A stretch of 39,667 bases of DNA from Marinicella sp. (GTDB taxonomy: Bacteria > Pseudomonadota > Gammaproteobacteria > Xanthomonadales > Marinicellaceae): the NCBI GenBank assembly GCA_028284365.1, contig JANQRW010000074.1:76886-116552 (forward strand), in the 5' to 3' direction. A program made the translations under genes and the position numbers. The notes under the pieces were generated by a model that was given only the letters and a program-made list of their open reading frames with translations, was not told where the DNA came from and did no database searches. Shown piece by piece: positions 1 to 10,337 of this stretch. The first letter of the stretch is position 1. Each line of letters opens with the position of its first letter.

Positions 1-447
1 GGTGACTTAGGTCTCGACTTATCTCAACTCAATGCAGCCTTACTCGAATTCAAAACAAATCATGCTGGCATAAAATTATGGATGGAGCCAGGGCGTTTTC
101 TGGTCGCACACTGTGGGGTGTTACTTGCTCGGGTTACACAAACAAAATGGAAGGGCAAACAGGGCTATATTGGCATCGAAACAGGTATGAACTCATTGAT
201 CCGTCCAGCTTTATATGGTGCTTGGCACAACATAGTTAATCTATCTAAACTCAGCGCCGCACATGAATACACCGCAAACATCGTTGGTCCCATGTGCGAA
301 ACAGGCGATGTTTTGGGCATTGACAGAAAAATGCCCAAAACCCAAAACGGCGATGTGTTACTGGTGGCTAATTCGGGTGCTTATGGTGCCGTTATGGCCT
401 CAAGCTATAACTTACGTGAACCAGCCAAGGAAGTCATACTAAAATAA
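1..447 (+). CDS. lysA: Diaminopimelate decarboxylase domain, C-terminal part (5' end outside window)
   Basis: The reading frame is open from base 1, so this is the last 148 residues of a longer protein. It would catalyse the last step of lysine synthesis, meso-diaminopimelate to L-lysine, with pyridoxal phosphate. Visible family signatures are EPGRFLVA (substrate and PLP-phosphate region), a CETGD segment carrying the cysteine-glutamate pair of the active site at the dimer interface, and the Tyr of SGAYG near the end. The wording ETGMNSLIRPALYGAWH resembles, from memory, the decarboxylase half of the bifunctional aspartate kinase-DAP decarboxylase of Xanthomonadales more than stand-alone E. 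coli-type LysA. The missing 5' part prevents deciding whether the kinase is fused. No intrinsic terminator is visible in the 61 bases before the next gene. Confidence 0.9.
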   Translation, partial: GDLGLDLSQLNAALLEFKTNHAGIKLWMEPGRFLVAHCGVLLARVTQTKWKGKQGYIGIETGMNSLIRPALYGAWHNIVNLSKLSAAHEYTANIVGPMCETGDVLGIDRKMPKTQNGDVLLVANSGAYGAVMASSYNLREPAKEVILK

Positions 448-508
448 TTTAATTTTCTGCCAAATTGGTCACATTTGCATACCTAATGGTTAAAAAATAA
501 ACGTTTTA

Positions 509-2488
509 GTGAAATTTTCTTTGAGTTTTTGTTATAACAGCATTGCTCAAAAAAATATTTTAAACTTGAAACTAAAGCACTTATTGTTCATATTCTTTTG
601 TGGTATGGCCTCACACCTAAACGCGCAGCTATTTACGGAAGTTGAAGTATTTCGGTCGAATATAGATTTTAGCCACATTAACAATGCCGACAGACGTGGT
701 GAACCTACATTAATTGGAGCAGGTGGTGCAGTTCAAGATTATGATTTTGATGGCTATCCTGATTTCTATCTGCTAGGTGGCAGCGACCAACACAATGCTT
801 TATTCAAGAACCAAGGTAATGGCACATTTATGGATGTGGCCAATTCAGCCAATGTAGATGTTTTTGATGTACTTGGATCAGGCCCGGTTTTTGCAGATGT
901 GGATGGGGATTATGATTTAGATTTATTGGTGTTTTCTGTTAATAAAGCTGGGCAAGTCGGCGCCACCACAGGTGACAGCATTGAAAATCGGCCCAGATTA
1001 TTTATAAACTTAGGCAACGGCAGTTTTATGGAATCTATGAGCTCAGGTTTCAATTCAGGAATGCCAAGTTTTAGTGGTACTTTTGGTGATCTTGATAAAG
1101 ATGGGGATTTGGACTTATTTATGACCCACTGGCACGCTGATGAGACCACCAGTAAACAATTATTCTGGCAAAACGACGGCACCGGCACATTCAGCGATGT
1201 CACCATTGAGTATTTGGGTGCATCCCAAAATGCATTTTTTGATCGCTGGACTTTTACCCCCAATTTCACTGACATTAACGACGATGGTTGGCTCGATGTT
1301 TTATTGACTTCAGATTTTTCTACCACAAGAATATTTTACAGCACTGGCTTTCCACAGAACCAACCTGCTTATTTTATTTTACAACCAGATTTTATTTCTG
1401 ATGAAAATGGTATGGGTGCCGCAGTGGCTGATTACGACAATGATGGTGATTTGGACTGGTTTGTGACCAGCATTTGGGATCCGGATGGTATGGCTGAGGC
1501 CAACTGGGGTGTTACCGGAAACCGTTTGTATCGAAATACTGGTACAAATGGTATCCATGATGGGTTTGAAGATGCCACCGATGAAGCTGGCCTGAGACAG
1601 GGTTATTGGGGTTGGGGTGCCTGCTTTGCCGATTTTAACAACGATGGCCACTTGGATATTTACCACGAAAATGGTTTTCCCAGTGAAGCTTTCACAGCAG
1701 ACTTCATCGACGATCCAGCCCGTTTATACTTGGCAAACGGAGATGGTACATTCACAGAAGCTGCTGCTGCCAATGGTCTGAATCACACTGGTCAAGGCCG
1801 AGGCGTGAGTTGTGTCGACTATGATCTGGATGGCGATTTAGACATACTCATCATGCCTAATGATGCTGCTTACCGGCTGTATGAAAATAACAACAGCAAC
1901 GGCAACCACTATCTGGGGGTAAAACTTTTTGACACAGGCTCCAACACTTTTGCTTATCATGCAAAGATTTCAGTCACCACCAACACCTCTACGCAGTTAA
2001 GAGAATTAACTGGCGGTAATAACTATGTTTCCAACAACCCCCTCACTCAACATTTTGGACTGGGCAGTGAAACAAGCATCAACAACATCAACATCACATG
2101 GCCTGATGGTGTTCTCAAAACCATTAACAGTAATCTGAACACCAATCAAATTACCAGTTTTGGTCGTTACTGCCACACCAAATTCATCACTAAAATTACT
2201 GACGCAACTCTAAATAATACCCATCTCAATCTTTATTTGCATAACCTCAATGGAGACCCACTTGCAAACACCGTTGTTACTTTAAATGTGACACAAGGGC
2301 CAAATACTGGTTTATCCACTTCCCTTAATTCAGACCAAAATGGTTTAGCAACTTTTCCTATTAACTATAATGGCAATGGTACCGACCGCATCACTTTCGA
2401 GTTCATAGCTGCCAATGACAACCAGATTTGCAAATCCCTGCTCGAATGGGAAAAAGACCTTATTTTCATGTCTTCGTTTGAGCAATAA
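509..2488 (+). CDS. Secreted FG-GAP/VCBS repeat protein with ASPIC/UnbV domain (CRTAC1-like)
   Basis: A 659-residue exported protein, probably a seven-bladed beta-propeller. Seven calcium-binding loops of DxDxDG type are visible, among them DYDFDGYPD, DVDGDYDLD, DLDKDGDLD, DINDDGWLD, DYDNDGDLD, DFNNDGHLD and DYDLDGDLD. They are followed by an ASPIC/UnbV segment (LRELTGGNNY...QHFGLG...ITWPDG) and an Ig/Big-like domain of about 90 residues that ends in DLIFMSSFEQ. The start is a GTG with no clear ribosome binding site and gives an unusually long leader. A TTG at 566 would give a standard signal peptide (KLKHLLFIFFCGMASHLNAQ) and may be the true start. Such proteins are usually extracellular adhesion or binding modules; the ligand is unknown. 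The gene stands alone between lysA and the next outer-membrane gene. Confidence 0.85.
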   Translation: MKFSLSFCYNSIAQKNILNLKLKHLLFIFFCGMASHLNAQLFTEVEVFRSNIDFSHINNADRRGEPTLIGAGGAVQDYDFDGYPDFYLLGGSDQHNALFKNQGNGTFMDVANSANVDVFDVLGSGPVFADVDGDYDLDLLVFSVNKAGQVGATTGDSIENRPRLFINLGNGSFMESMSSGFNSGMPSFSGTFGDLDKDGDLDLFMTHWHADETTSKQLFWQNDGTGTFSDVTIEYLGASQNAFFDRWTFTPNFTDINDDGWLDVLLTSDFSTTRIFYSTGFPQNQPAYFILQPDFISDENGMGAAVADYDNDGDLDWFVTSIWDPDGMAEANWGVTGNRLYRNTGTNGIHDGFEDATDEAGLRQGYWGWGACFADFNNDGHLDIYHENGFPSEAFTADFIDDPARLYLANGDGTFTEAAAANGLNHTGQGRGVSCVDYDLDGDLDILIMPNDAAYRLYENNNSNGNHYLGVKLFDTGSNTFAYHAKISVTTNTSTQLRELTGGNNYVSNNPLTQHFGLGSETSINNINITWPDGVLKTINSNLNTNQITSFGRYCHTKFITKITDATLNNTHLNLYLHNLNGDPLANTVVTLNVTQGPNTGLSTSLNSDQNGLATFPINYNGNGTDRITFEFIAANDNQICKSLLEWEKDLIFMSSFEQ

Positions 2489-2629
2489 TAACTCTATTGA
2501 ACATCCATCCACAGTTTTTTCACTGGGCATTGGCTACCATATCTCACATAATTACCTTAAACAGGTCAAAAGGTATTACCCCTAAAAATTAATACTTAAA
2601 GTCATTAAAACATAACCAATAAGATAATC

Positions 2630-3388
2630 ATGAAAATAGCCACATCCTTTTTACTGCTCTTTATCTCAGTGACAATCGCAGCACAACCCATTTCTGATTC
2701 ACCATTTGACGAACATCAATTACAAGCTGGTTTAGCTGGTGTTAGCAGCCAGTCAATATATGTGGGTGGAAAAACTCAATCACGTTTTTTTCCAGCCATA
2801 GACTACCAATACAAGCGATTCTATTTCCAAGCTGGAGACATTGGATTCAATCTGATTGACAACAAAAACTGGGAAATAAACACTGGTATTGGCTTTAACT
2901 TAGCAGGCGATATTGACCGCGGTGACAGTAGATTACTGACACATCTGCCGGAGTTGAGTTTTCCCATCAGTGCTTTTATTTCAGCACAGTACAAAACAAA
3001 AATAGGTTTGTTCACCATTAAACATGACTTTGAAATTAATAACAAACATGACGGCAACTCAAGCAGCATCAGTTACTCTGCTCCCATCTTCAAGAATAAT
3101 TGGCTATTTGTGCCACGCTTAAATTATGAGCATCATAGCGAAGAAGTGGTCAATTATTTTTATGGTATCAATGCAGCAGATGCAACACCTGAATTCGGCA
3201 CCTATGAAACTGGCTCGGTCAATAATTTTCAATTAAGCATTTTAGCACTGCGTAAAATCAACGAAAAATGGTCATTTGTCAGCAACATACAAAATGAATT
3301 TTACGGTGATGAAATTGCTGACAGCCCCATCACCGATGATGATCAACGTTTATCCCTTTTTGTTGGCTTTTTATATAAGTTTTTTTAA
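2630..3388 (+). CDS. MipA/OmpV-family outer membrane beta-barrel protein
   Basis: A 252-residue protein with a clear signal peptide (MKIATSFLLLFISVTIAAQ), alternating aromatic and polar strands, and a C-terminal phenylalanine in a final strand (LSLFVGFLYKFF), as expected for BAM-assembled barrels. The layout resembles MipA/OmpV proteins: a YKRFYFQAGDIGFNL segment and a FVSNIQNEFYGDEIADSPI segment near the end. MipA was first described as a scaffold for murein synthesis, while OmpV is a porin-like antigen, so family membership does not fix the role. There is a 141-base gap after the FG-GAP protein, so it may have its own promoter. It converges on glnD with 32 bases between the stops. Confidence 0.75.
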   Translation: MKIATSFLLLFISVTIAAQPISDSPFDEHQLQAGLAGVSSQSIYVGGKTQSRFFPAIDYQYKRFYFQAGDIGFNLIDNKNWEINTGIGFNLAGDIDRGDSRLLTHLPELSFPISAFISAQYKTKIGLFTIKHDFEINNKHDGNSSSISYSAPIFKNNWLFVPRLNYEHHSEEVVNYFYGINAADATPEFGTYETGSVNNFQLSILALRKINEKWSFVSNIQNEFYGDEIADSPITDDDQRLSLFVGFLYKFF

Positions 3389-3420
3389 TGCAAGCTAAAC
3401 TTTTAAATAGCATAAGTCGA

Positions 3421-6009
3421 TCAAACTTGGTTGAGCATGCGATTTAAAGCCAAGATAAGCTCATCTTGTAAAGTCTGATTCAAAGACATTTTCTGATGCG
3501 ACACCCAAAACACATCCTCTGCCAAATGCCCGAAGGTGCCAATTTTGGCAGCTTGAATATCAATTTTCAAATCAACGAATACTTCTGTAATATTAACCAA
3601 CAACCCTGAAAAGTCATTACACTTAATATCCAAACGTGACTCTTTTTCATTTCTACCAGCTGAAAAAGTGATTTGTGGCTTTTCCAAGAACAATTTTTCT
3701 CGCCGGGATACCACCAGCGCCCTGTTTTGAACTTCATATTTATCCAAGGACAGTACATCAAGTAAGGCTTGCTTCAAATTATCCATACCTTCTTGGCTAA
3801 CTTCTGCCAAGCAATGAAAATAATCCAATACTTTCTCATTGGTACCACTGTAGATACGTGCATTAACCACATCCACTTGAAATTCAGCAAACACCTCAAC
3901 CAAGTGGTGAAACAAACCAGTTTTATTATTTCCATATAGCATAATCTCAAATCCATCGGTATGGATATCTGTAATACAAACAGTGGCTTTTTCCTTGTTT
4001 CCAGTTATTGCCTGACTCACCTTAGCTATTTGTTCAGGACTGGAGTAGTCAAAAAATTTATCTGGAAAATGCTGCCATAAACCCACCACTTCTTGATGGT
4101 GTTTTTCATCCAATAAATTGATGGCCTCAGCTTTATTTGCAGTAACCACATCAGGTGAATGTGCAGCCAAGTATTGACTCGTTCTTTGGTGTAGTTCCTG
4201 GAGTAAACTGTCTTTGTATGAATTCCAAAGTTTGGGGTCCGTTCCAGAAATATCAGCCACCGTCAACACATACAAATGATCCAAGTAAGATTGATCACCG
4301 ACCAGTTGTGCAAACTTGGCAATCACCTGATGATCACTGATGTCTTGTTTTTGAGCCACCACTGACATGATTAAATGATACCGAACCAACCAAACCAAAA
4401 GCGCTTTGTCAGACTCTGGCAAACCGAAATCAGCAGCAAACTGTGCGGCTTCAATAGCACCTAACTCCGCATGATCACCACCACGCCCTTTGGCAATGTC
4501 ATGAAAAAAACCGGCCAGATTAAGTACGTATGGCTGCTTAATTTTTTGAGCAACGCGGCTGACATGAGGTAACTTTTTATCACTGAGAAATATTTTACGG
4601 ATATTACGCAAAACAAATAAACTGTGTTGGTCAACCGTGTACATATGAAACAAATCAAACTGCATACGCCCAACAATGCGTTCAAACACCGGTAAGTAAG
4701 CAGCCAAAATCCCTAAAGCATTCATCAATTCAAGTTGTGTGAATACTAAATTCTGGTGCTTAAAAATATTCAAAAATGATTTTTTATTCAGTTCATCTTG
4801 TTTAAATTGGTCATCAATTAAATACAGGTGTTGACTGATAAGACGCAAAGTATTCGCTCTTATACCATGCACCTGTGGATTTTGCTGATAGTGGTGAAAC
4901 ACTTCAAAGATAGCAGCCGGACGGTGTGTGAATACAGTGGCATCCGACACCTCCAAATATTGATTAATGATTCGAAATTCATCATTAATGACAGTCATCT
5001 TTTTATCTTCATGATTTTGAAGAATATTTTCTTCAAACAACTGTAATAAACTCATGTTCAACTGTTCCAGGCGCATGGCGTTGCGATAATGCGCTTGCAT
5101 GAATTTTTCAACACCTAAAGATTCATCATCATCTTGGTAGCCAAAAACTCGAGCCAAAGCTTTCTGATGCTCAAATAACAGTCGATCTTCCTTGCGCCCA
5201 GCCAACAAATGTAACGCATAACGGATTTTCCATAATTTTCGCTGCCCTTTCTGCAATTGGATGTACTCTTCTGGCAACAAGAAATCCACATCGACCAAGC
5301 CATGCATGGACGAAACATGGAAATGCCTTTGCGCCACCCATGTAACCATTTGGATATCACGTAATCCGCCCTGGCCTTCTTTGATGTTAGGCTCAAGGTT
5401 AAATGCAGTGCCACCCCATTTTTGGTGGCGTGTTTTTTGCTCTTGGTATTTGGCTTGAAAAAAGTCTTTACCTGACCACATGTAACGATCATTGATGCGA
5501 TCAAACATGGCGTTGTAAATCTGATACTCTCCTCGCATAAATCGACTTTCCATTAGGTTTGTCACCACCGTTATGTCCTGTGCTGCTAAAGTAACTGACT
5601 CATCAACCGTTCTCACAGCATGGCCCACATCCAAACCCAAATCCCATAAATCCTGAACAAAACCACTGAGCGCATCTTCTGGCAAAGACTGATGGTAAAG
5701 AATCAATAAATCGACATCTGAATGCGGCTGCAAATCTCCACGCCCAAAACCTCCCACTGCAATCAAAGCAGTGTGATAATCTTCAAGGTGATGGCGCTGC
5801 CAAAGTGCTAAAATAATTTGTTCTACTATCCAAGCCCTGGTTTTAACCAATCTGGAAATATTGTGCCATTGATAAAAAGCTTGATTCAAGCGGTCATCAG
5901 CTGCTTTAAGCAGTCTTTTATAAGCAGCTATATTTTGGTCTTTAACGGCAGCCAGATCAGTCAGATTAAAATAATCATCTGCATGATCTGGTGGTGCCAA
6001 TAACGCCAT
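3421..6009 (-). CDS. glnD: Bifunctional uridylyltransferase/uridylyl-removing enzyme (PII sensor)
   Basis: GlnD attaches UMP to PII signal proteins under nitrogen limitation and removes it when glutamine is high, thereby setting glutamine synthetase activity and NtrBC signalling. The 862-residue length is normal. The nucleotidyltransferase motif GGFGRGDLQPHSDVDLL lies at residues 86-102, with the catalytic aspartates in SDVD. The HD hydrolase motif FHDIAKGRGGDH is at about 501-512. Two C-terminal ACT domains for glutamine sensing begin near 680 (DGFEIMLYGNNKTGLFHHLV) and 790 (CNDFSGLLVNITEVFVDLKI). All three modules appear intact. It starts 3 bases after the map stop codon, so map-glnD should be one transcript, the common order in gammaproteobacteria. 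Confidence 0.97.
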   Translation of the reverse strand: MALLAPPDHADDYFNLTDLAAVKDQNIAAYKRLLKAADDRLNQAFYQWHNISRLVKTRAWIVEQIILALWQRHHLEDYHTALIAVGGFGRGDLQPHSDVDLLILYHQSLPEDALSGFVQDLWDLGLDVGHAVRTVDESVTLAAQDITVVTNLMESRFMRGEYQIYNAMFDRINDRYMWSGKDFFQAKYQEQKTRHQKWGGTAFNLEPNIKEGQGGLRDIQMVTWVAQRHFHVSSMHGLVDVDFLLPEEYIQLQKGQRKLWKIRYALHLLAGRKEDRLLFEHQKALARVFGYQDDDESLGVEKFMQAHYRNAMRLEQLNMSLLQLFEENILQNHEDKKMTVINDEFRIINQYLEVSDATVFTHRPAAIFEVFHHYQQNPQVHGIRANTLRLISQHLYLIDDQFKQDELNKKSFLNIFKHQNLVFTQLELMNALGILAAYLPVFERIVGRMQFDLFHMYTVDQHSLFVLRNIRKIFLSDKKLPHVSRVAQKIKQPYVLNLAGFFHDIAKGRGGDHAELGAIEAAQFAADFGLPESDKALLVWLVRYHLIMSVVAQKQDISDHQVIAKFAQLVGDQSYLDHLYVLTVADISGTDPKLWNSYKDSLLQELHQRTSQYLAAHSPDVVTANKAEAINLLDEKHHQEVVGLWQHFPDKFFDYSSPEQIAKVSQAITGNKEKATVCITDIHTDGFEIMLYGNNKTGLFHHLVEVFAEFQVDVVNARIYSGTNEKVLDYFHCLAEVSQEGMDNLKQALLDVLSLDKYEVQNRALVVSRREKLFLEKPQITFSAGRNEKESRLDIKCNDFSGLLVNITEVFVDLKIDIQAAKIGTFGHLAEDVFWVSHQKMSLNQTLQDELILALNRMLNQV

Positions 6010-6012
6010 CGA

Positions 6013-6783
6013 TTACAGTGGAAAATTAGGTGATTCAGTCAACACGTCAAAACCATCATCAGTGACAGCAATGGTGTGTTCAAATTGAGCTGATAGGCTT
6101 CGGTCTTTGGTTACCACAGTCCAACCGTCGCCTAATAATTTACTGTGCCTTTTACCAATATTTATCATGGGTTCAATAGTAAAAGTCATCCCTTTTTCAA
6201 GCACCAAGCCTGTCCCTGCCCGACCATAATGCAAAACTTGTGGGTCTTCATGAAAAGTTTGCCCAATACCATGACCACAATATTCATAGACCACTGAAAA
6301 ACGGTTTTTATAGGCGATGGCTTGAATGGCAGCTCCGATGTCTCCCAGACGCACACCGGGTTTAACCATTTGAATACCCGTTTTCATGGCATCATAAGTC
6401 ACATCAACTAGCTTTTTAGCACGTTGTTTTGGTTCACCGACATAATACATACGCGAAGTATCACCATGCCAACCATCCTTAATCACGGTCACATCAATAT
6501 TAACAATATCACCTTCTTTAAGGATTTTCTTTGCATCAGGTATGCCGTGACAAATCACTTGATTCACCGAAGTGCATATTGATTTTGGAAAACCGCGGTA
6601 ATTCAGTGGTGCAGGAATACATTTCTGAACCTCTACAATATGATGGTGACAAACTTCATCCAACTCCAATGTGGACACACCAGGTTTGACATAATCTCCT
6701 ATCAAATCTAACACTTCAGCGGCATTTTGGCCCGCTGCGCGCATTTTCTCGATTTGTTCTGGTGTCTTGATGATAACGGCCAT
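6013..6783 (-). CDS. map: Methionine aminopeptidase, type I
   Basis: Removes the initiator methionine from nascent proteins with small second residues. The 256-residue length is typical. The conserved His is in SVNQVICHGIPD. The metal ligands are readable: Asp in DVTVIKDGWHGDTS (both aspartates), His in GHGIGQTFHEDP, Glu in GMTFTIEPMI and Glu in AQFEHTIAV. There is no N-terminal zinc-finger or linker, so it is the short bacterial class. The ATG at 6783 is preceded by AT-rich sequence without an obvious Shine-Dalgarno. It is transcribed away from hemB across a 97-base region that must hold both promoters. Confidence 0.97.
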   Translation of the reverse strand: MAVIIKTPEQIEKMRAAGQNAAEVLDLIGDYVKPGVSTLELDEVCHHHIVEVQKCIPAPLNYRGFPKSICTSVNQVICHGIPDAKKILKEGDIVNIDVTVIKDGWHGDTSRMYYVGEPKQRAKKLVDVTYDAMKTGIQMVKPGVRLGDIGAAIQAIAYKNRFSVVYEYCGHGIGQTFHEDPQVLHYGRAGTGLVLEKGMTFTIEPMINIGKRHSKLLGDGWTVVTKDRSLSAQFEHTIAVTDDGFDVLTESPNFPL

Positions 6784-6880
6784 AAATTTTTATTCTGCAT
6801 AGTTATGTAAGTAATGGGGTGAAATTTTAGCTTATTTTCTCTAAACTATCATCTTTTCTACCCGTTGTTGTGAATTCTAA

Positions 6881-8629
<1,749 letters not shown>

Positions 8630-8643
<14 letters not shown>

Positions 8644-9283
8644 ATTGTTCAGACAATACTTTTTGATTAAATTCACACAAATCGACAATCACACATTCAT
8701 GGCACATGGGTTTTCTCGCTTTACATACATAGCGACCATGAAGAATCAGCCAATGATGGGCATCCACCATAAACTCTTTGGGTACCAAGCGAACCAAACG
8801 CTTTTCAACTTCTAAGACATTTTTTCCTGGCGCAATCTTGGTGCGATTAGAAACCCTGAATATATGGGTATCCACAGCCATTGTTGGTTGTCCAAAGGCA
8901 GTGTTCAAGATCACGTTGGCAGTTTTACGCCCCACTCCCGGCAAAGATTCTAAATCTTCGCGATTATCTGGTACCACTGAATCAAACTCATCAATCAGAA
9001 TTTGACAAGTTTTGATGATGTGTTTGGCCTTGGAATTATATAGGCCAATGGTCTTGATGTACCCCTTCAAACCACCTTCACCAAGAGCCAGTATGGCTTC
9101 AGGTGTGTTAGCAACAGGAAATAATTTACTGGTGGCTTTGTTAACCCCAACATCCGTTGATTGCGCAGATAATGCCACCGCCACCAATAATTCGAATGGG
9201 CTAGAAAACTCAAGTTCAGTGGTTGGGTTGGGGTTGATATTTCTCAATCGAGTAAAAATCTCTGTGCGCTTGGCCTTATTCAC
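8630..9283 (-). CDS. nth: Endonuclease III, DNA glycosylase/AP lyase
   Basis: Excises oxidised pyrimidines and cleaves the abasic site. The 217 residues track the E. coli enzyme almost along the whole length. Visible are the helix-hairpin-helix LPGVGRKTANVI with the catalytic Lys, the catalytic Asp in AVDTHIFRVSNR, and the [4Fe-4S] ligands in a C-x6-C-x2-C-x5-C array (CKARKPMCHECVIVDLC). I chose the GTG at 9283 because it gives MNKAKR, as I recall the E. coli start, and has GAGGG five bases upstream. A GTG at 9289 lies directly against that site and is less likely. The start overlaps the end of the upstream sulfotransferase gene by 8 bases (GTGAATAA), so it may be the last gene of that transcript. 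Confidence 0.96.
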
Positions 9284-10337
9284 GGTCACCCTCGTGTTTG
9301 TTTGGTTCGGTTTTGGAACATTGAGCCGCCTGTTCTTTCAAAGCTGCATTTTCAGCTAAAACACGCGTCAATTCCTGTTTGTGATTTTCTATTTCTAATA
9401 ACATAGGTTTAATGACAAAAGATGAGTTCATTTGTGCTTGCCAAAAATCCTTATATCTGGCTTTGATTCTATTTAATGGCAACACCCCAAAACCATCGTC
9501 AAGACCAGACTCACTCAATAAACAGTCAACTGATGTCATGATCGCAGCAAATACATCAGATTCTTCTGAACTGATTGCCAACGATTCAGGCACATGTATC
9601 ATATCTATGAGTTTTTCTTCTTGCTCAGCACTCAAGGCGATAACTTGTTTCAACTGACCAATAAAAGCTGTGCTCTGAAACACATGTTGTTCCAGATCAA
9701 TCCATACATCCGCATGGTGGTTAGCCATTAGTTGTGAAAGTTTATACAACAGATAAAAATCATAAAAAGCCGGTTGAATATACGCTTTAGTTACTGAGAA
9801 TATAGGTAGCTGTTGGGACAATGAAAAACACCAGCTGGGCAGTTCATAGGCATCCCAATACAATGCGTCATTGACATGCTGTTGTTCCAAGTGTTTTCGT
9901 TGTGAATGAAACAGTTGTAACGGATTGCGCTGAATGTGAATGATTTTTGCAGAAGGAAATTTTGCTTTCAGCCACGGTAGTCGTAAGTCGACCCGATTGA
10001 ATTGTAATACTGGTCTATTTTCACCTGAAAGTTCAATCAGATGATTAATATAAACCTCTAATTCTGGAAAATCATCCTCTGCTTCAAGGTACATGGCTTC
10101 TACAGCAAAGTGGTTGCTGTGGTTTTCTTTAAATTCAGGGTGAGTCCGATAAACCCCCCAATAATCACTGATGCCCACATGGTCGGCTTTTGGCCTGGTA
10201 TGTTCAATGGCACTTAATAGCTGAGGATGAAGTGGCTCATACCAAGCACAACAATCATCCAAAGCATCAAAAACCTGCCATAAAAATGATGTGCCAGCCC
10301 TGAATCGACCAGTAATGAATATTGGATCTTTAGACAT
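9276..10337 (-). CDS. Sulfotransferase-fold protein (PAPS-dependent type), with C-terminal coiled coil
   Basis: A 353-residue cytosolic-looking protein with the sulfotransferase P-loop right at the N terminus (IFITGRFRAGTSFLWQVF, residues 6-23, for the PAPS 5'-phosphosulfate) and the 3'-phosphate motif IIHIQRNPLQLFHSQR near residue 130, where Arg and Ser contact PAPS. It is probably a sulfotransferase acting on a carbohydrate acceptor; this is inferred from neighbours. The last ~40 residues (LEIENHKQELTRVLAENAAL) form a likely coiled coil, which may mediate oligomer or partner binding. Its start overlaps the end of the preceding sulfotransferase gene by 8 bases and its end overlaps nth by 8. 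The substrate cannot be predicted. Confidence 0.8.
   Translation of the reverse strand: MSKDPIFITGRFRAGTSFLWQVFDALDDCCAWYEPLHPQLLSAIEHTRPKADHVGISDYWGVYRTHPEFKENHSNHFAVEAMYLEAEDDFPELEVYINHLIELSGENRPVLQFNRVDLRLPWLKAKFPSAKIIHIQRNPLQLFHSQRKHLEQQHVNDALYWDAYELPSWCFSLSQQLPIFSVTKAYIQPAFYDFYLLYKLSQLMANHHADVWIDLEQHVFQSTAFIGQLKQVIALSAEQEEKLIDMIHVPESLAISSEESDVFAAIMTSVDCLLSESGLDDGFGVLPLNRIKARYKDFWQAQMNSSFVIKPMLLEIENHKQELTRVLAENAALKEQAAQCSKTEPNKHEGDRE

Noticed and set aside
910..1326. 138-codon minus-strand frame inside the FG-GAP protein gene
   Set aside because: Antisense to repeated DxDxDG-coding sequence; such repeats suppress stops in the other frame.
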